A DNA stretch of 64,000 nt from contig NZ_CADFEN010000014.1 in the NCBI RefSeq assembly GCF_902833145.1, positions 62,001-126,000 of the forward strand, in the 5' to 3' direction. The stretch is from Burkholderia sp. BCC0506. GTDB lineage: Bacteria > Pseudomonadota > Gammaproteobacteria > Burkholderiales > Burkholderiaceae. Positions 25,408-33,481 of this stretch are shown here, piece after piece. How positions within the stretch are numbered: the stretch's first letter is position 1; the number at the start of each line of letters is the position of its first letter. Under the pieces are notes generated by a model that made no database searches, was not told the origin of the DNA, and saw only the letters and a list, made by a program, of their open reading frames with translations. A program made the translations under genes and the position numbers.

Positions 25408-26934
25408 ATGAAGCCGATCTGGATAGTAGACGACGACCAATCGATCCGCTGGGTGCTGGAAAAGGCACTCGCCCGGGACAGCTTCGCGACGAAGAGCTTC
25501 GCGAACGTGCGCGATGCGCTGGCCGCGCTCGACCACGAGACGCCGCAGGTGCTCGTGTCCGACATCCGGATGCCGGGCGGCTCGGGCCTCGAGTTGCTGC
25601 AGGCGATGCACGAGCGGCTGCCGGGCCTGCCCGTCATCATCATGACGGCGTTCTCCGATCTCGACAGCGCCGTCGCGGCGTTCCAGGGCGGCGCGTTCGA
25701 ATATCTCGCGAAGCCGTTCGACGTCGACAAGGCCGTCGAGCTGATCCGCCGCGCGGTGGAAGAAAGCCTGCGCGGCGGCGCGCCGCAGGACGAGCGCGTG
25801 GCCGAGGCGCCCGAGATGCTCGGCCAGGCGCCCGCGATGCAGGACATGTTCCGCGCGATCGGCCGCCTGTCGCATTCGGCCGCGACCGTGCTGATCACCG
25901 GCGAGTCGGGCACCGGCAAGGAGCTCGTCGCCCGGGCGCTGCACCGTCACAGCCCGCGCGCGAACGGGCCGTTCATCGCGCTGAACACGGCGGCGATCCC
26001 GAAGGATCTGCTGGAATCCGAACTGTTCGGCCATGAGCGCGGTGCGTTCACCGGCGCGCAGACGACGCGGCAGGGCCGTTTCGAGCAGGCCGAGAACGGC
26101 ACGCTGTTCCTCGACGAAATCGGCGACATGCCGTTCGACCTGCAGACGCGCCTGTTGCGCGTGCTGTCGGACGGGCAGTTCTACCGCGTGGGCGGCCACA
26201 ACCCGCTGCGCGCGAACGTGCGCGTGATCGCCGCGACGCACCAGAATCTCGAGTCGCGCGTGCGGCAGGGGTTGTTCCGCGAGGACCTTTACCACCGGCT
26301 CAACGTGATCCGGCTGCGCCTGCCGCCGCTGCGCGAACGCAGCGAGGACATCGCGCTGCTCACGCGCCACTTCCTGCAGAAGAGCGCGCGCGATCTCGGC
26401 GTCGAACCCAAGCGCGTGTCCGACGACGCGCTCGCGTATCTGACGTCGCTGCCGTTTCCCGGCAACGTGCGGCAGCTCGAGAACCTCGCGAACTGGCTGA
26501 CCGTGATGGCGCCCGCGCAGACGGTCGAGATCAAGGACCTGCCGCCCGACCTCGTGCCGGCCGGCGCGTCCGCGGCGTCGGCCGTCGCGACGGGCGACGG
26601 CGCGGACACGCACGGCAGTGGCGGCCATGCGGCGGCCGCGCCGTCCGCGATCGGTGCGGCGCCGCTGGCGGCCGCGCCCGTCGCGAGTGCGCCGAACGGC
26701 AGCGCGCCGGCCGGCTACCCGCTGTGGGAGCACGGGCTGCGCACCGAAGTCGCGCGGCTGTTGCGCGAGAACTCGGCCGACGTGATGGACGAACTCGCAC
26801 GCCGCTTCGAGGCGGCCGTGATCCGCGAGGCGCTCGACTTCACGCGCGGTCGCAAGGTCGAAGCCGCGGAGCGGCTCGGCATCGGCCGCAACACCATCAC
26901 GCGAAAGATCCAGGAACTCCATCTGGAGCCCTGA
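25408..26934 (+). CDS. glnG: Nitrogen regulation response regulator NtrC
   Basis: 508 aa sigma54-dependent activator. Receiver domain 1-120 with phosphoacceptor Asp52 (VSDIRMPGG) and acidic DDD at 8-10. AAA+ domain with Walker A GESGTGKE, the sigma54-contact loop GAFTGA, and Walker [12 protein letters not shown] low-complexity Ala/Gly linker (about 385-430) precedes the C-terminal Fis-type HTH ([20 protein letters not shown]), which binds the TGCACC dyads found upstream of glnA. It follows ntrB after 37 bases. Confidence 0.96.
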   Translation: MKPIWIVDDDQSIRWVLEKALARDSFATKSFANVRDALAALDHETPQVLVSDIRMPGGSGLELLQAMHERLPGLPVIIMTAFSDLDSAVAAFQGGAFEYLAKPFDVDKAVELIRRAVEESLRGGAPQDERVAEAPEMLGQAPAMQDMFRAIGRLSHSAATVLITGESGTGKELVARALHRHSPRANGPFIALNTAAIPKDLLESELFGHERGAFTGAQTTRQGRFEQAENGTLFLDEIGDMPFDLQTRLLRVLSDGQFYRVGGHNPLRANVRVIAATHQNLESRVRQGLFREDLYHRLNVIRLRLPPLRERSEDIALLTRHFLQKSARDLGVEPKRVSDDALAYLTSLPFPGNVRQLENLANWLTVMAPAQTVEIKDLPPDLVPAGASAASAVATGDGADTHGSGGHAAAAPSAIGAAPLAAAPVASAPNGSAPAGYPLWEHGLRTEVARLLRENSADVMDELARRFEAAVIREALDFTRGRKVEAAERLGIGRNTITRKIQELHLEP

Positions 26935-26942
26935 GCACGATG

Positions 26943-26972
26943 CGCGGCATGCGCGGGCATGCGCATGCCGCG
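26943..26972. terminator. 12-bp perfect hairpin downstream of ntrC
   Basis: CGCGGCATGCGC, loop GGGCAT, GCGCATGCCGCG. No U-tract follows, so it may be a stabilising 3' hairpin or attenuator rather than a full terminator. A CATAAT box shortly after could promote the peptidase gene. Confidence 0.4.
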
Positions 26973-27022
26973 ATCGGACATAATCGCGGTTTGCACGCCG
27001 TTCGCCATTCCGCCGATCCTCC

Positions 27023-29131
27023 ATGTCCGACTCCTTCCGCTGGCCCGCCGGGGCCGACCCGTTCCGTTTTCTCGAAGCGCTCGACAGCAAGCGCGCCCGC
27101 ACCTGGGTCGACGAGCAGAATGCGCGCACGCGCGCCGCATTGCGCGACGACGATGCCTATCGCGCGCTGAGCGCGCGTCTCGCGAAAGCGTATCTGCCGC
27201 GCGAACGCCCGGTGATTCCGACCCGTTGGCGCGACTGGGCGTACGACCTGTGGCAGGACGATCTCCATCCGAAGGGGCTGTGGCGCCGCACGCGCTGGGC
27301 CGACTGGCGCGCCGGCCAGCCGATCTGGGAAGCGCTGCTCGACATCGACGCGCTCGGCGCCGAAGAGGGCGAGTCGTGGGTGTTCGAGCAGGAGGCGATC
27401 CTGTATCCGGACGGCGATCGCGTGCTGCTGTCGCTGTCGCCGGGCGGCGCCGACGCGGTCGTCGTGCGCGAATTCGATCTCGTCGAGCGCCGGTTCGTCG
27501 ACGGCGGTTTCACGATCGACGAGCCGGGCCATCACACGGTCGGCTGGATCGACCGCGATACCGTCTACGTGAGCTGGGATCGCGGCGAAGCGCATGCCAC
27601 CGCCGCCGGTTATCCGTATGAAGCGCGGCGCTGGGTGCGCGGCACGGCGCTCGCCGATGCGCCGGTCGTGTTCAGCGGCGAGCCGGACGACATCAGCGCG
27701 GGCGCGTGGTATGACCCGATCGACGGCCGCCACGTCGCGTGGCGCAGCGTCGATTTCTTCGACGCGCATGCGTACCGGCTGACCGACGCGGGCGAATGGG
27801 CGCGCTACGACGTGCCGACGCATGTCGAGGTCGGGTTCTGGGAGGGCTGGCTCGTGCTGGAGCCGCGTCTCGACTGGGATTGCGACGGCGTGCGTCACGC
27901 GGGCGGCTCGCTGCTCGCGATCCGCGAGCAGGCATTCCTCGCCGGCGCGCGCGCATTCACGACGCTGTTCGCGCCGCAGCCGACGACCTCCGCCTGCACG
28001 TGGACGCACACGCGCACGACGCTGATCGCCAGCTGGCTCGACGACGTGCACAACCGCACGATGCTGTGGCAGCCGCGGCAGGCCGACGATGGCGCGTGGA
28101 CGTGGGACGCGCGGCCGTTCGACTGGCCGGGCGATGCGCAGATCGACGTCGAGCCGGTCGAATCGACGCTGAACGACGAGGTGTACGTCGACGTCGACAC
28201 CTATCTCGATCCGCCCGAGTGCTGGCTGGCCGATCTGGCCGATCGCGCGGACGACGCGCCGTCGCGCCGCGTGCTGCTCGACCGGCCGCCGGTGCAGTTC
28301 GACGCGGCCGGGCTGGTCGTGCGCCGCGCGAGCGCGCGCTCGCGGGACGGCACGGCGGTGCCGTACACGCTGATCGGCCCGCGCGATGCGCTCGACGCGC
28401 CGGAAGGCGCGGCACGCGTTGCGCGGCCCTGCCTGCTGTCGGGCTATGGCGGCTTTGCGATTCCGAACCTGCCGGGCTACAGCGATGCGTTCGGCATCGG
28501 CTGGCTCGAGCGCGGCGGCGTGATGGCGTTCGCGCACATCCGCGGCGGCGGCGAGTTCGGGCCGCGCTGGCACGTCGACGCGCAGCGCGAACACCGCCAG
28601 CGTTCGTTCGACGATTTCATCGCGGTCGCCGAGGATCTGGTGGCGACGGGCGTGACGAGCGCCGCGCAACTCGGGATCGAGGGCGGCAGCAACGGCGGGC
28701 TGCTGGTCGCCGCGTGCATGATGCAGCGTCCGGCGTTGTTCGGCGCGGTGCTGTGCCGCGTGCCGCTGCTCGACATGCAGCGCTATCCGAAGCTGCACGC
28801 GGGCGCCGCATGGCTCGACGAATACGGTGACCCGGACGATCCGCGCGAAGGCGCGGCGCTGGCCGCGTATTCACCGTATCACCACGTGCGCGAAGGTGTC
28901 GTGTATCCGCCGTTGCTGCTGACGACGTCGACGCGCGACGACCGCGTGCATCCCGCGCATGCGCGCAAGATGGCCGCGCGCATGCAGGCGCGCGGCCACG
29001 AACGGGTGTGGTACTGGGAGAACACCGACGGCGGCCACGGCAGCGCCGACGATCTCGAACGCGCGCAAGCCGATGCCGCCGAATTCGGCTTCCTGTGGGC
29101 CCATCTCGGGCCGGCGCCCGCGCGGCGCTGA
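27023..29131 (+). CDS. Prolyl oligopeptidase family serine peptidase (S9)
   Basis: 702 aa. The N-terminal propeller domain (about 1-400) gates the C-terminal alpha/beta-hydrolase. The catalytic triad can be read: nucleophile Ser in GIEGGSNGGLLVAA, Asp in STRDDRVHPAHARKMAARM, and His in NTDGGHGSADD. The FAHIRGGGEFG segment is also a family hallmark. Cytoplasmic, as no signal peptide is seen. It hydrolyses peptides, typically after proline. The N-terminus FRWPAGADPFRFLEALDS resembles the bacterial subset of the S9A family. Confidence 0.93.
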   Translation: MSDSFRWPAGADPFRFLEALDSKRARTWVDEQNARTRAALRDDDAYRALSARLAKAYLPRERPVIPTRWRDWAYDLWQDDLHPKGLWRRTRWADWRAGQPIWEALLDIDALGAEEGESWVFEQEAILYPDGDRVLLSLSPGGADAVVVREFDLVERRFVDGGFTIDEPGHHTVGWIDRDTVYVSWDRGEAHATAAGYPYEARRWVRGTALADAPVVFSGEPDDISAGAWYDPIDGRHVAWRSVDFFDAHAYRLTDAGEWARYDVPTHVEVGFWEGWLVLEPRLDWDCDGVRHAGGSLLAIREQAFLAGARAFTTLFAPQPTTSACTWTHTRTTLIASWLDDVHNRTMLWQPRQADDGAWTWDARPFDWPGDAQIDVEPVESTLNDEVYVDVDTYLDPPECWLADLADRADDAPSRRVLLDRPPVQFDAAGLVVRRASARSRDGTAVPYTLIGPRDALDAPEGAARVARPCLLSGYGGFAIPNLPGYSDAFGIGWLERGGVMAFAHIRGGGEFGPRWHVDAQREHRQRSFDDFIAVAEDLVATGVTSAAQLGIEGGSNGGLLVAACMMQRPALFGAVLCRVPLLDMQRYPKLHAGAAWLDEYGDPDDPREGAALAAYSPYHHVREGVVYPPLLLTTSTRDDRVHPAHARKMAARMQARGHERVWYWENTDGGHGSADDLERAQADAAEFGFLWAHLGPAPARR

Positions 29132-29153
29132 TCGCGCGCGGGTGCTTGCGCGA

Positions 29154-29930
29154 TCAGCCGACGATCGCGACGACGGGCGTGTGGTCGGACGGCTGTTCCC
29201 ACGTGCGCGGCACGCGATCGACTTCGCACGACGTGCAGGTGGCCGCGAGCGCCGGGGACAGCAGGATGTGGTCGATGCGCAGCCCTGCGTTGCGGCGGAA
29301 CGCCATCATCCGGTAGTCCCACCACGTGAAGGCTTTCTCGGGCTGCTCGAAGCGGCGGAACGCATCGACGAAGCCGAGTTCGATCAGCTGCTTGAAGTGC
29401 GCGCGCTCCTGCGGCGACACGAGGTTCTGGCCTTCCCATTTCGCTGGATCGTGCACGTCGCGATCTTCCGGCGCGATGTTGTAGTCGCCGAGCAGCGCGA
29501 GCTTCGGATAGCGCTGCAGCTCGGTGCGCAGCCACGCCTGCAGCGCGTCGAGCCACTGCATCTTGTAGACGAACTTGTCGGAGTCGAGCGCCTGGCCGTT
29601 CGGGAAGTACGCGGACACGATGCGCACGCCGTCGACCGTCGCGGCGATCACGCGCTGCTGCGGATCGTCGAAGCCGGGGATGTTGCGCACGACGTCCGAC
29701 TCGTCGACGGCGAGCGTGTCGCGCACGAGGATCGCGACGCCGTTGTAGGTCTTCTGGCCCGTGAACCAGCTGCGGTAGCCGGCCGCCTCGAGATCGGCGC
29801 GCGGGAATTTCTCGTCCGGCAGCTTCAGTTCCTGCAGGCACAGTACGTCGGCTTGGCTTTGCGCGAGCCAGTCGAGCACATGCTGTTTGCGGACGTTGAG
29901 CGAGTTGACGTTCCAGGTGGCGATTTTCAT
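29154..29930 (-). CDS. xth: Exodeoxyribonuclease III
   Basis: 258 aa. AP endonuclease and 3'-5' exonuclease of base-excision repair. Catalytic and metal-binding segments are all present: MKIATWNVNSLNVR, CLQELKLPDEKFP, WFTGQKTYNGVAIL, LGDYNIAPEDRDVHDP, and RIDHILLSP followed by PSDHTPVV (the catalytic His). It starts at 29930 and is read away from tRNA-fMet. Convergent with the S9 peptidase gene, 22 bases apart. Confidence 0.96.
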   Translation of the reverse strand: MKIATWNVNSLNVRKQHVLDWLAQSQADVLCLQELKLPDEKFPRADLEAAGYRSWFTGQKTYNGVAILVRDTLAVDESDVVRNIPGFDDPQQRVIAATVDGVRIVSAYFPNGQALDSDKFVYKMQWLDALQAWLRTELQRYPKLALLGDYNIAPEDRDVHDPAKWEGQNLVSPQERAHFKQLIELGFVDAFRRFEQPEKAFTWWDYRMMAFRRNAGLRIDHILLSPALAATCTSCEVDRVPRTWEQPSDHTPVVAIVG

Positions 29931-30072
29931 GAACGGGAGCGTGCGTGCGGCGTGAATGCGAAGGCCGCCATCTTACCGCGAGCATGGGGTGCGAACGCAC
30001 GCGTCATGCGGGGTGGCGCGCGTGTCATGCACCGTCGACCGGATAGCGGAAGCAGAAATTGTGACAAAAGTA

Positions 30073-30101
30073 TTGACGTGAGTACTTCCTCACCCTATAA
30101 T
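30073..30101 (+). promoter_or_regulatory. Initiator tRNA promoter
   Basis: TTGACG, 17-base spacer, TATAAT: a near-consensus sigma70 promoter whose start point would lie about 6 bases before the mature tRNA 5' end. Confidence 0.85.
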
Positions 30102-30113
30102 TTATTTCTCTGA

Positions 30114-30190
<77 letters not shown>

Positions 30191-30243
30191 AGCACACCAG
30201 ACGATGTGCAGCGCAAGTGACCGATGCGCGCTTCGTCGACGGA

Positions 30244-30268
30244 AACCCGGCTCCATGCCGGGTTTTTT
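30244..30268 (+). terminator. Terminator of tRNA-fMet
   Basis: AACCCGGC, loop TCCAT, GCCGGGTT followed by a run of T and TGTTTT: a textbook intrinsic terminator 54 bases after the tRNA. Confidence 0.9.
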
Positions 30269-30286
30269 GTTTTCCGCGTCCGCCCG

Positions 30287-31090
30287 TTATTTCGGCGCGC
30301 CCGGGCTCCCGGGCAGGAAGCCGTTCTCGATCAGATAGGTCGTCGTGTTGACCAGCGTGGCTCGCGCGTTAGGCGTGCCCGACAGCGCCGCGCACTTGTC
30401 CTTTCCCGTATCCAGCCGGATCGACCGTTCGGTCGTCGGGTAGTCCACGTCCTTCAGATAGAAATGCGGCAGCGACGTCATGTAGCGTGCATACGGCACG
30501 CATGGCCGCTGCATCGGGTCCTTCGACGCAGTGTTGAACGGAAAATACTCGTCGAACAGATAAGCCGAGCTCGACAGGCCGCCCCAGTCCGCCGGTACCG
30601 CGATGCTGCCGGTCGGCGTCGTGGCGCCGGTGGCGACGTCCGTGATGAAGCCGTCGACGGTCGAGCGCCCGTCGCTGCGATTGGCCTGCGTCACGGTGAC
30701 CCGCAGCCGATAGGCGTGGCCGGTCTTCCACGGGTACGCGATCGAACACGATGTTCCGGAGCCGCCGTCCGCGCCGCCGCGGCAATTCGCCGACAGCGGC
30801 GCGGTGCCGGTGCCGAACGCGCTGAAGATCACCAGGTTGCTGCCCTGCGTGCGCGGCTGGATGCCTGTGTAGATCACGTGCCCGCCGTGTTGCGACGACA
30901 ACTGGTTGGCCCAGTAGTAACTGGCGTTGACCTGGGTCGGCACGACTTCGGGCGTGATGTCCCACGTCATGCGATCGAAGCCGTCCCTGGGCGTCGTGGC
31001 CGCCGATGCGGTGATGCCGGGATCGGCGTGTGCGGTGAGCGTGGTCGACACGGCGAACAGCGCGCCGAATACGGTGCTGAGCTTTTTCAT
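30287..31090 (-). CDS. Secreted protein with DUF3472-like domain
   Basis: 267 aa. The start at 31090 gives a clean signal peptide (MKKLSTVFGALFAVSTTLTAHA, cleavage at about 22), with AGGA just before it. The mature part contains YYWANQLSSQHGG, YTGIQPRTQGSNLVIFSAFG, a Cys-bearing NCRGGADGGSGTSCSIAYPWKTGHAYRLRV segment and WGGLSSSAYLFDEYF. These look like the DUF3472 family of extracellular proteins, often found with carbohydrate-related domains. Four cysteines could form disulfides. Function unknown. A lone gene between tRNA-fMet and a racemase gene. Confidence 0.78.
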   Translation of the reverse strand: MKKLSTVFGALFAVSTTLTAHADPGITASAATTPRDGFDRMTWDITPEVVPTQVNASYYWANQLSSQHGGHVIYTGIQPRTQGSNLVIFSAFGTGTAPLSANCRGGADGGSGTSCSIAYPWKTGHAYRLRVTVTQANRSDGRSTVDGFITDVATGATTPTGSIAVPADWGGLSSSAYLFDEYFPFNTASKDPMQRPCVPYARYMTSLPHFYLKDVDYPTTERSIRLDTGKDKCAALSGTPNARATLVNTTTYLIENGFLPGSPGAPK

Positions 31091-31387
31091 GTTCCTGTTT
31101 CCCGTTGGTGGAGAAAGAGACCGCGACGAGCAGCGTCGACCGCGGTGCCGCTGCCCGCGTACCAATTTGCGGTCACTTTATTACCAATGGATAACCAGTC
31201 GTGTCGGCGTGCCCGCGCGAACCGGGGCGCGCGATTCGCGGGCCGTTCGCGCTTGCCCCGCGTGACGGGCGAGAGCACGGAGTCGGGCGGGCGGCCACGC
31301 GCACGCCGGGAGAATGAATCGCGGCGTGCGCAACAATGCGGCGATGCCATCCGGCGACGGTCGCCGCTACGCGACGGCGCGCGTCGT
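31091..31387. other. Gap between the DUF3472-like and racemase genes
   Basis: About 300 bases upstream of the secreted-protein gene. No gene or strong hairpin is seen. It includes a less GC-rich patch (about 31160-31200), a plausible location for that gene's promoter. Confidence 0.35.
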
Positions 31388-32080
31388 TCAGCGCGCCGCC
31401 CATTCGACGGCCGCCTTCGCATGCAGCGCGGTCGTATCGAATACCGGCAGCGGCGAGTCGTCCGCGCCGATCAGCAGCGTGATTTCCGTGCAGCCGAGGA
31501 TCACGGCCTGCGCGCCGCGCGCGGCCAGTTTGTCGATGATCGATACATACGTCGCGCGCGATTTCGCCGAAATCACGCCGTGGCACAACTCGTCGTAGAT
31601 GATCCGGTGCACGTCGTCGCGCCCGCATTCGTCCGGCACCAGCACGTCGAGCCCGAACTTCCCGCGCAGGCGCTGCGCATAGAACGGCAACTCCATCGTG
31701 TAGCGCGTGCCGAGCAGGGCGACGCGCTCGACGCCCGCGTCGCGCAGCGCGTTGCCGGTCGGATCGGCGATGTGCAGGAACGGCAGCGTCACCGCGGCTT
31801 CGATCGCGTCGTGCACGCGATGCATCGTATTGGTCGTCAGGACGACGAGATCGGCGCCGGCCGCCTCGAGTTGCCGCGCGGCGTCGGCCATCCGTGCGCC
31901 GAGCGCGGCCCAGTCGTGCGTGCGCTGCAGCGCTTCGATTTCGGCGAAGTCGACCGTGACCAGCACGCTCTTCGCGTTGTGATGCCCGCCGTGCAGTGCC
32001 TTCGAGTGGCGGTTGATCATCCGGTAGTACTCGGCCGACGATTCCCAGCTCATGCCGCCGATCAGTCCGATCGTCTTCAT
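31388..32080 (-). CDS. L-aspartate/glutamate-specific racemase (YgeA / EcL-DER type)
   Basis: 230 aa, collinear over the full length with E. coli YgeA as I remember it: MKTIGLIGGMSWES start, VDFAEIE, LTTNTMHRV, FLHIADPTGNA, ALLGTRYTMELPFY, ILGCTEITLL, LPVFDTTALHA. Interconverts L- and D-Asp/Glu without cofactor. Classical members use two cysteines. Here the first position is Thr83 and the second Cys197, the same atypical pair described for the E. coli enzyme. The start at 32080 is preferred, since the frame stays open far upstream without motifs. No operon partner. Confidence 0.88.
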   Translation of the reverse strand: MKTIGLIGGMSWESSAEYYRMINRHSKALHGGHHNAKSVLVTVDFAEIEALQRTHDWAALGARMADAARQLEAAGADLVVLTTNTMHRVHDAIEAAVTLPFLHIADPTGNALRDAGVERVALLGTRYTMELPFYAQRLRGKFGLDVLVPDECGRDDVHRIIYDELCHGVISAKSRATYVSIIDKLAARGAQAVILGCTEITLLIGADDSPLPVFDTTALHAKAAVEWAAR

Positions 32081-32196
32081 TCCGTACCTTTGCGTTTCGT
32101 GTCTCGCGGCAAACGAGTATAGGCGCCGCCGCCCGGGCCCGGCCGGTACGATCCGCGTAAAGCGGGCCAGTACGGCGCAGCCGGTTGCGAGTGGCC

Positions 32197-32224
32197 GGCT
32201 GCGGGCGACCGGCTGCGGGCGACC
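32197..32224. repeat. Two tandem copies of a 14-bp unit
   Basis: GGCTGCGGGCGACC occurs twice head to tail (32197-32210, 32211-32224), with a degenerate flanking piece on the left. It lies in the racemase-dinB intergenic region, 34 bases before the LexA box. Probably slippage-prone filler; role unknown. Confidence 0.6.
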
Positions 32225-32257
32225 GGCCCCGGACATACGCGGCAGTTGAAACCGGCA

Positions 32258-32273
32258 CTGTGTTTTTGTACAG
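32258..32273 (+). promoter_or_regulatory. LexA (SOS) box of dinB
   Basis: CTGTGTTTTTGTACAG is an exact CTGT-N8-ACAG match, 10 bases before the possible GTG start and 76 before the internal ATG. Confidence 0.85.
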
Positions 32274-32283
32274 TATCGGCACC

Positions 32284-33423
32284 GTGAACCCGACCGCCAT
32301 CCCGCCTGCCGATCCACACGAGTCGCCGCCGGGCGACACGCCGCCGCGCATGCGCAAGATCATTCATTGCGACTGCGACTGCTTCTACGCGTCGGTCGAG
32401 ATGCGCGACGACCCGTCGCTGCGCAACCGGCCGCTCGCGGTCGGCGGCCGGCCCGACCAGCGCGGCGTGATCGCGACCTGCAACTACGAGGCGCGGCGCT
32501 ACGGCGTGCATTCGGCGATGTCGTCGGCGCTCGCGATGCGCAAGTGTCCGGACCTGCTGATCCTGCCGTCCGCCATGGACAAGTACCGTGCGGCGTCGCG
32601 GCAGATCATGGCGATCTATCGCGACTACACGCCCGACGTCGAGCCGCTGTCGCTCGACGAGGCGTACCTCGACGTCAGCGGGTCGGAACGTTGCCAGGGC
32701 AGCGCGACACTGATCGCGCGCGAGATTCGCGAGCGCGTGCGCGATACGGTCGGCGTGACCGTGTCGGCGGGCGTCGCGCCGAACAAGTTCATCGCGAAGA
32801 TCGCGTCCGACTGGAACAAGCCCGACGGGCTGTTCGTCGTGCGGCCGCACGAGATCGACGCGTTCGTCGCGGCGCTGCCGGTGCGCAAGCTGCACGGCGT
32901 CGGCAAGGTAACGGCCGCGCGGCTCGACCGGCTCGGCATCCAGACCTGCGCGCAGTTGCGCGACTGGCCGCTGATCGACCTGCACCGCGAGTTCGGTGCG
33001 TTCGGGCGGCGGCTGTACGAACTGTCGCGCGGGATCGACGAGCGGCCCGTGCAGGCCGACCAGGAGCGCAAGTCGGTCAGCGTCGAGACGACCTACGTGA
33101 CCGACCTGACGACGCTCGAGCAATGCGCGGACGAAATTCGCCGCCTCGTCGTGCAACTCGACGCGCGGATCGATCGCGCGGGCGCCGCACGGTCGATCCG
33201 CAAGCTGTACGTGAAGATCCGCTTCGCCGATTTCCAGCGCACGACGGTCGAGTGCGTGGCCGACGCGACGAATGCCGACACGGCCGTCACGCTGCTCGCG
33301 AAGGGGTTGTTGCGGCGCGCGCAGCCGGTACGGCTGCTCGGCGTCGGCGTGCGCATCGACGAGGACACGGCCGCGCGCCACGGGCAATTCCTGCTGTTCG
33401 ACGACGAGTCGCCCGCACCATGA
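32284..33423 (+). CDS. dinB: DNA polymerase IV (Y family)
   Basis: 379 aa from a GTG at 32284, or 357 aa from the ATG at 32350, where homology to E. coli DinB begins (MRKIIHCDCDCFYASVEMRD). Neither start has a good ribosome site; I list the longer one. Translesion polymerase, error-prone. Visible: the catalytic Asp in HCDCDC, the NYEARRYGVHSAM finger, SLDEAYLDV with the catalytic D-E pair, GVAPNKFIAKIASDWNKPDG, and HGVGKVTAARLDRLGI (HhH). The C-terminal little-finger domain ends near the stop. A perfect LexA box indicates SOS induction. The stop codon lies at the edge of the opposing terminator hairpin. Confidence 0.94.
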   Translation: MNPTAIPPADPHESPPGDTPPRMRKIIHCDCDCFYASVEMRDDPSLRNRPLAVGGRPDQRGVIATCNYEARRYGVHSAMSSALAMRKCPDLLILPSAMDKYRAASRQIMAIYRDYTPDVEPLSLDEAYLDVSGSERCQGSATLIAREIRERVRDTVGVTVSAGVAPNKFIAKIASDWNKPDGLFVVRPHEIDAFVAALPVRKLHGVGKVTAARLDRLGIQTCAQLRDWPLIDLHREFGAFGRRLYELSRGIDERPVQADQERKSVSVETTYVTDLTTLEQCADEIRRLVVQLDARIDRAGAARSIRKLYVKIRFADFQRTTVECVADATNADTAVTLLAKGLLRRAQPVRLLGVGVRIDEDTAARHGQFLLFDDESPAP

Positions 33424-33448
33424 AAAAAGGCACCGCCGAAGCGGTGCC
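33423..33448 (-). terminator. Terminator of the M3 oligopeptidase gene
   Basis: On the minus strand GGCACCGC, loop TTCG, GCGGTGCC, then TTTTTT. A UUCG tetraloop intrinsic terminator 34 bases beyond the oligopeptidase stop. Its U-tract overlaps the end of dinB. Confidence 0.88.
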
Positions 33449-33481
33449 TGTCGATGCAACCGGCGCAGCCGGGCAGCGCGC

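Noticed and set aside
30224-32122. A 632-aa plus-strand open frame
   Set aside because: It overlaps the secreted DUF3472-like and racemase genes on the opposite strand, both with clear motifs, and itself shows none.
32179-32232. Short GC tandem repeat considered as a CRISPR or iteron
   Set aside because: Only two exact 14-bp copies with no spacer pattern and no associated genes.
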